NCBI RefSeq assembly: GCF_026113935.1
Contig: NZ_JAPEUL010000009.1
Span: forward strand, 640,501 to 704,500
Direction: 5' to 3'
Origin: Marinomonas rhodophyticola
GTDB lineage: Bacteria > Pseudomonadota > Gammaproteobacteria > Pseudomonadales > Marinomonadaceae
Length of the DNA: 64,000 nt
The first letter of the stretch is position 1; every line of letters starts with the position of its first letter. The notes under the pieces are model-generated. The model was not told the DNA's origin. It searched no databases and worked only from the letters and a program-made list of their open reading frames with translations. A program made the translations under genes and the position numbers. Of the stretch, positions 63,755 to 64,000 are shown one piece after another.

Positions 63755-64000
63755 ATGAATGAACAGCTAATGAATAATCCACCGAGCAAAAAGCTTCCCG
63801 TCACTGTGTTATCAGGTTTTCTGGGGGCAGGTAAAACCACCTTGTTAAACCATATTTTGAATAATCGCGAAGGTCGACGTGTTGCGGTGATTGTGAATGA
63901 TATGAGTGAGGTCAATATCGATGCGGCGTTGATCCGAGAGGGCGGGGCAGAGCTTTCTCGTACGGATGAAAAAATGGTCGAAATGAGCAACGGCTGTATT
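63755..64000 (+). CDS. CobW/G3E-family GTPase (ZigA-like), 3' end outside window
   Basis: 82 residues are visible. The Walker A motif [17 protein letters not shown] and the Walker-like [40 protein letters not shown] show the COG0523 subfamily; the last residues begin the GCICC metal-binding motif. COG0523 members deliver metals, zinc in the case of ZigA, at the cost of GTP. The upstream palindrome predicts zinc-starvation induction. Confidence 0.9.
   Translation, partial: MNEQLMNNPPSKKLPVTVLSGFLGAGKTTLLNHILNNREGRRVAVIVNDMSEVNIDAALIREGGAELSRTDEKMVEMSNGCI

Noticed and set aside
1-64000. Search for tRNA, rRNA or riboswitches
   Set aside because: No tRNA T-loop with matching acceptor, rRNA block or known riboswitch core could be recognised by eye. 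The B12-dependent eut genes also have no visible cobalamin box upstream.

Overview
The window looks like the chromosome of a marine gammaproteobacterium of the Oceanospirillales, most likely Marinomonas or a close relative. This is inferred from gene content (ureide and ethanolamine use, TAXI and ABC importers, FecIR iron signalling, phytochrome-linked c-di-GMP signalling), moderate GC and AT-rich gaps; no rRNA or tRNA gene is visible to prove it.

Layout. 0-17.9 kb is a mixed region: a DJ-1/PfpI gene cut by the window edge, a broken dps, an EamA exporter with a divergent Lrp-type regulator, the ohrR-ohr peroxide module with palindromic operators, a chemoreceptor, a broken Tat-exported SMP-30 protein, phhB, a Lys-rich HTH protein, a hydrolase and a membrane-anchored AraC regulator that share a near-identical upstream operator, a broken phytochrome-GGDEF-EAL gene, and small or orphan genes. 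17.9-29 kb is a ureide (allantoate) catabolism locus: a polar amino-acid-type ABC importer facing an RpiR regulator, then amidase, an oxamate-amidohydrolase-like Ntn enzyme, a TauE/TSUP transporter, a fused ureidoglycine aminotransferase/allantoate amidohydrolase and, after a repeat-rich gap, a cupin. 29-35.8 kb holds a soluble CZB-like chemoreceptor and a putative amine catabolic operon (APC permease, FAD oxidase, RidA, ornithine cyclodeaminase family) with a divergent AraC gene. 36-44.9 kb is an iron-siderophore locus: binding protein, two permeases, ATPase, FhuF-type reductase, TonB receptor and FecR/FecI, with a Fur box. 45-49.1 kb is a second ureide locus: PuuE allantoinase, Asp/Glu/hydantoin racemase, FCD-GntR regulator and NCS1 permease, with two matching operators. 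49.2-54.3 kb is a minimal ethanolamine locus (permease, eutC, eutB, AraC). 54.4-57 kb is a small junkyard: a stop-interrupted antitoxin, an IS5-family remnant, an intact 1.5 kb IS with flanking 6-bp direct repeats, and a truncated VOC gene. 57.1-62.5 kb is a TAXI-TRAP importer with a fumarase-superfamily lyase and a GntR-UTRA regulator, with three operator-like repeats. The window ends with a DUF4394-like lipoprotein and a CobW/ZigA GTPase behind a Zur-type palindrome.

The two ureide loci together could cover allantoin uptake (NCS1), racemisation, ring opening (PuuE), allantoate hydrolysis and ureidoglycine transamination (the fusion), and late oxamate hydrolysis. No xanthine or urate oxidation gene is in the window.

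An outstanding general property is the number of broken reading frames: about fifteen otherwise well-conserved genes carry single-base indels, some in homopolymers, and at least three carry in-frame stops. This is either residual sequencing error or real gene decay, and it must be settled before any gene here is called non-functional.
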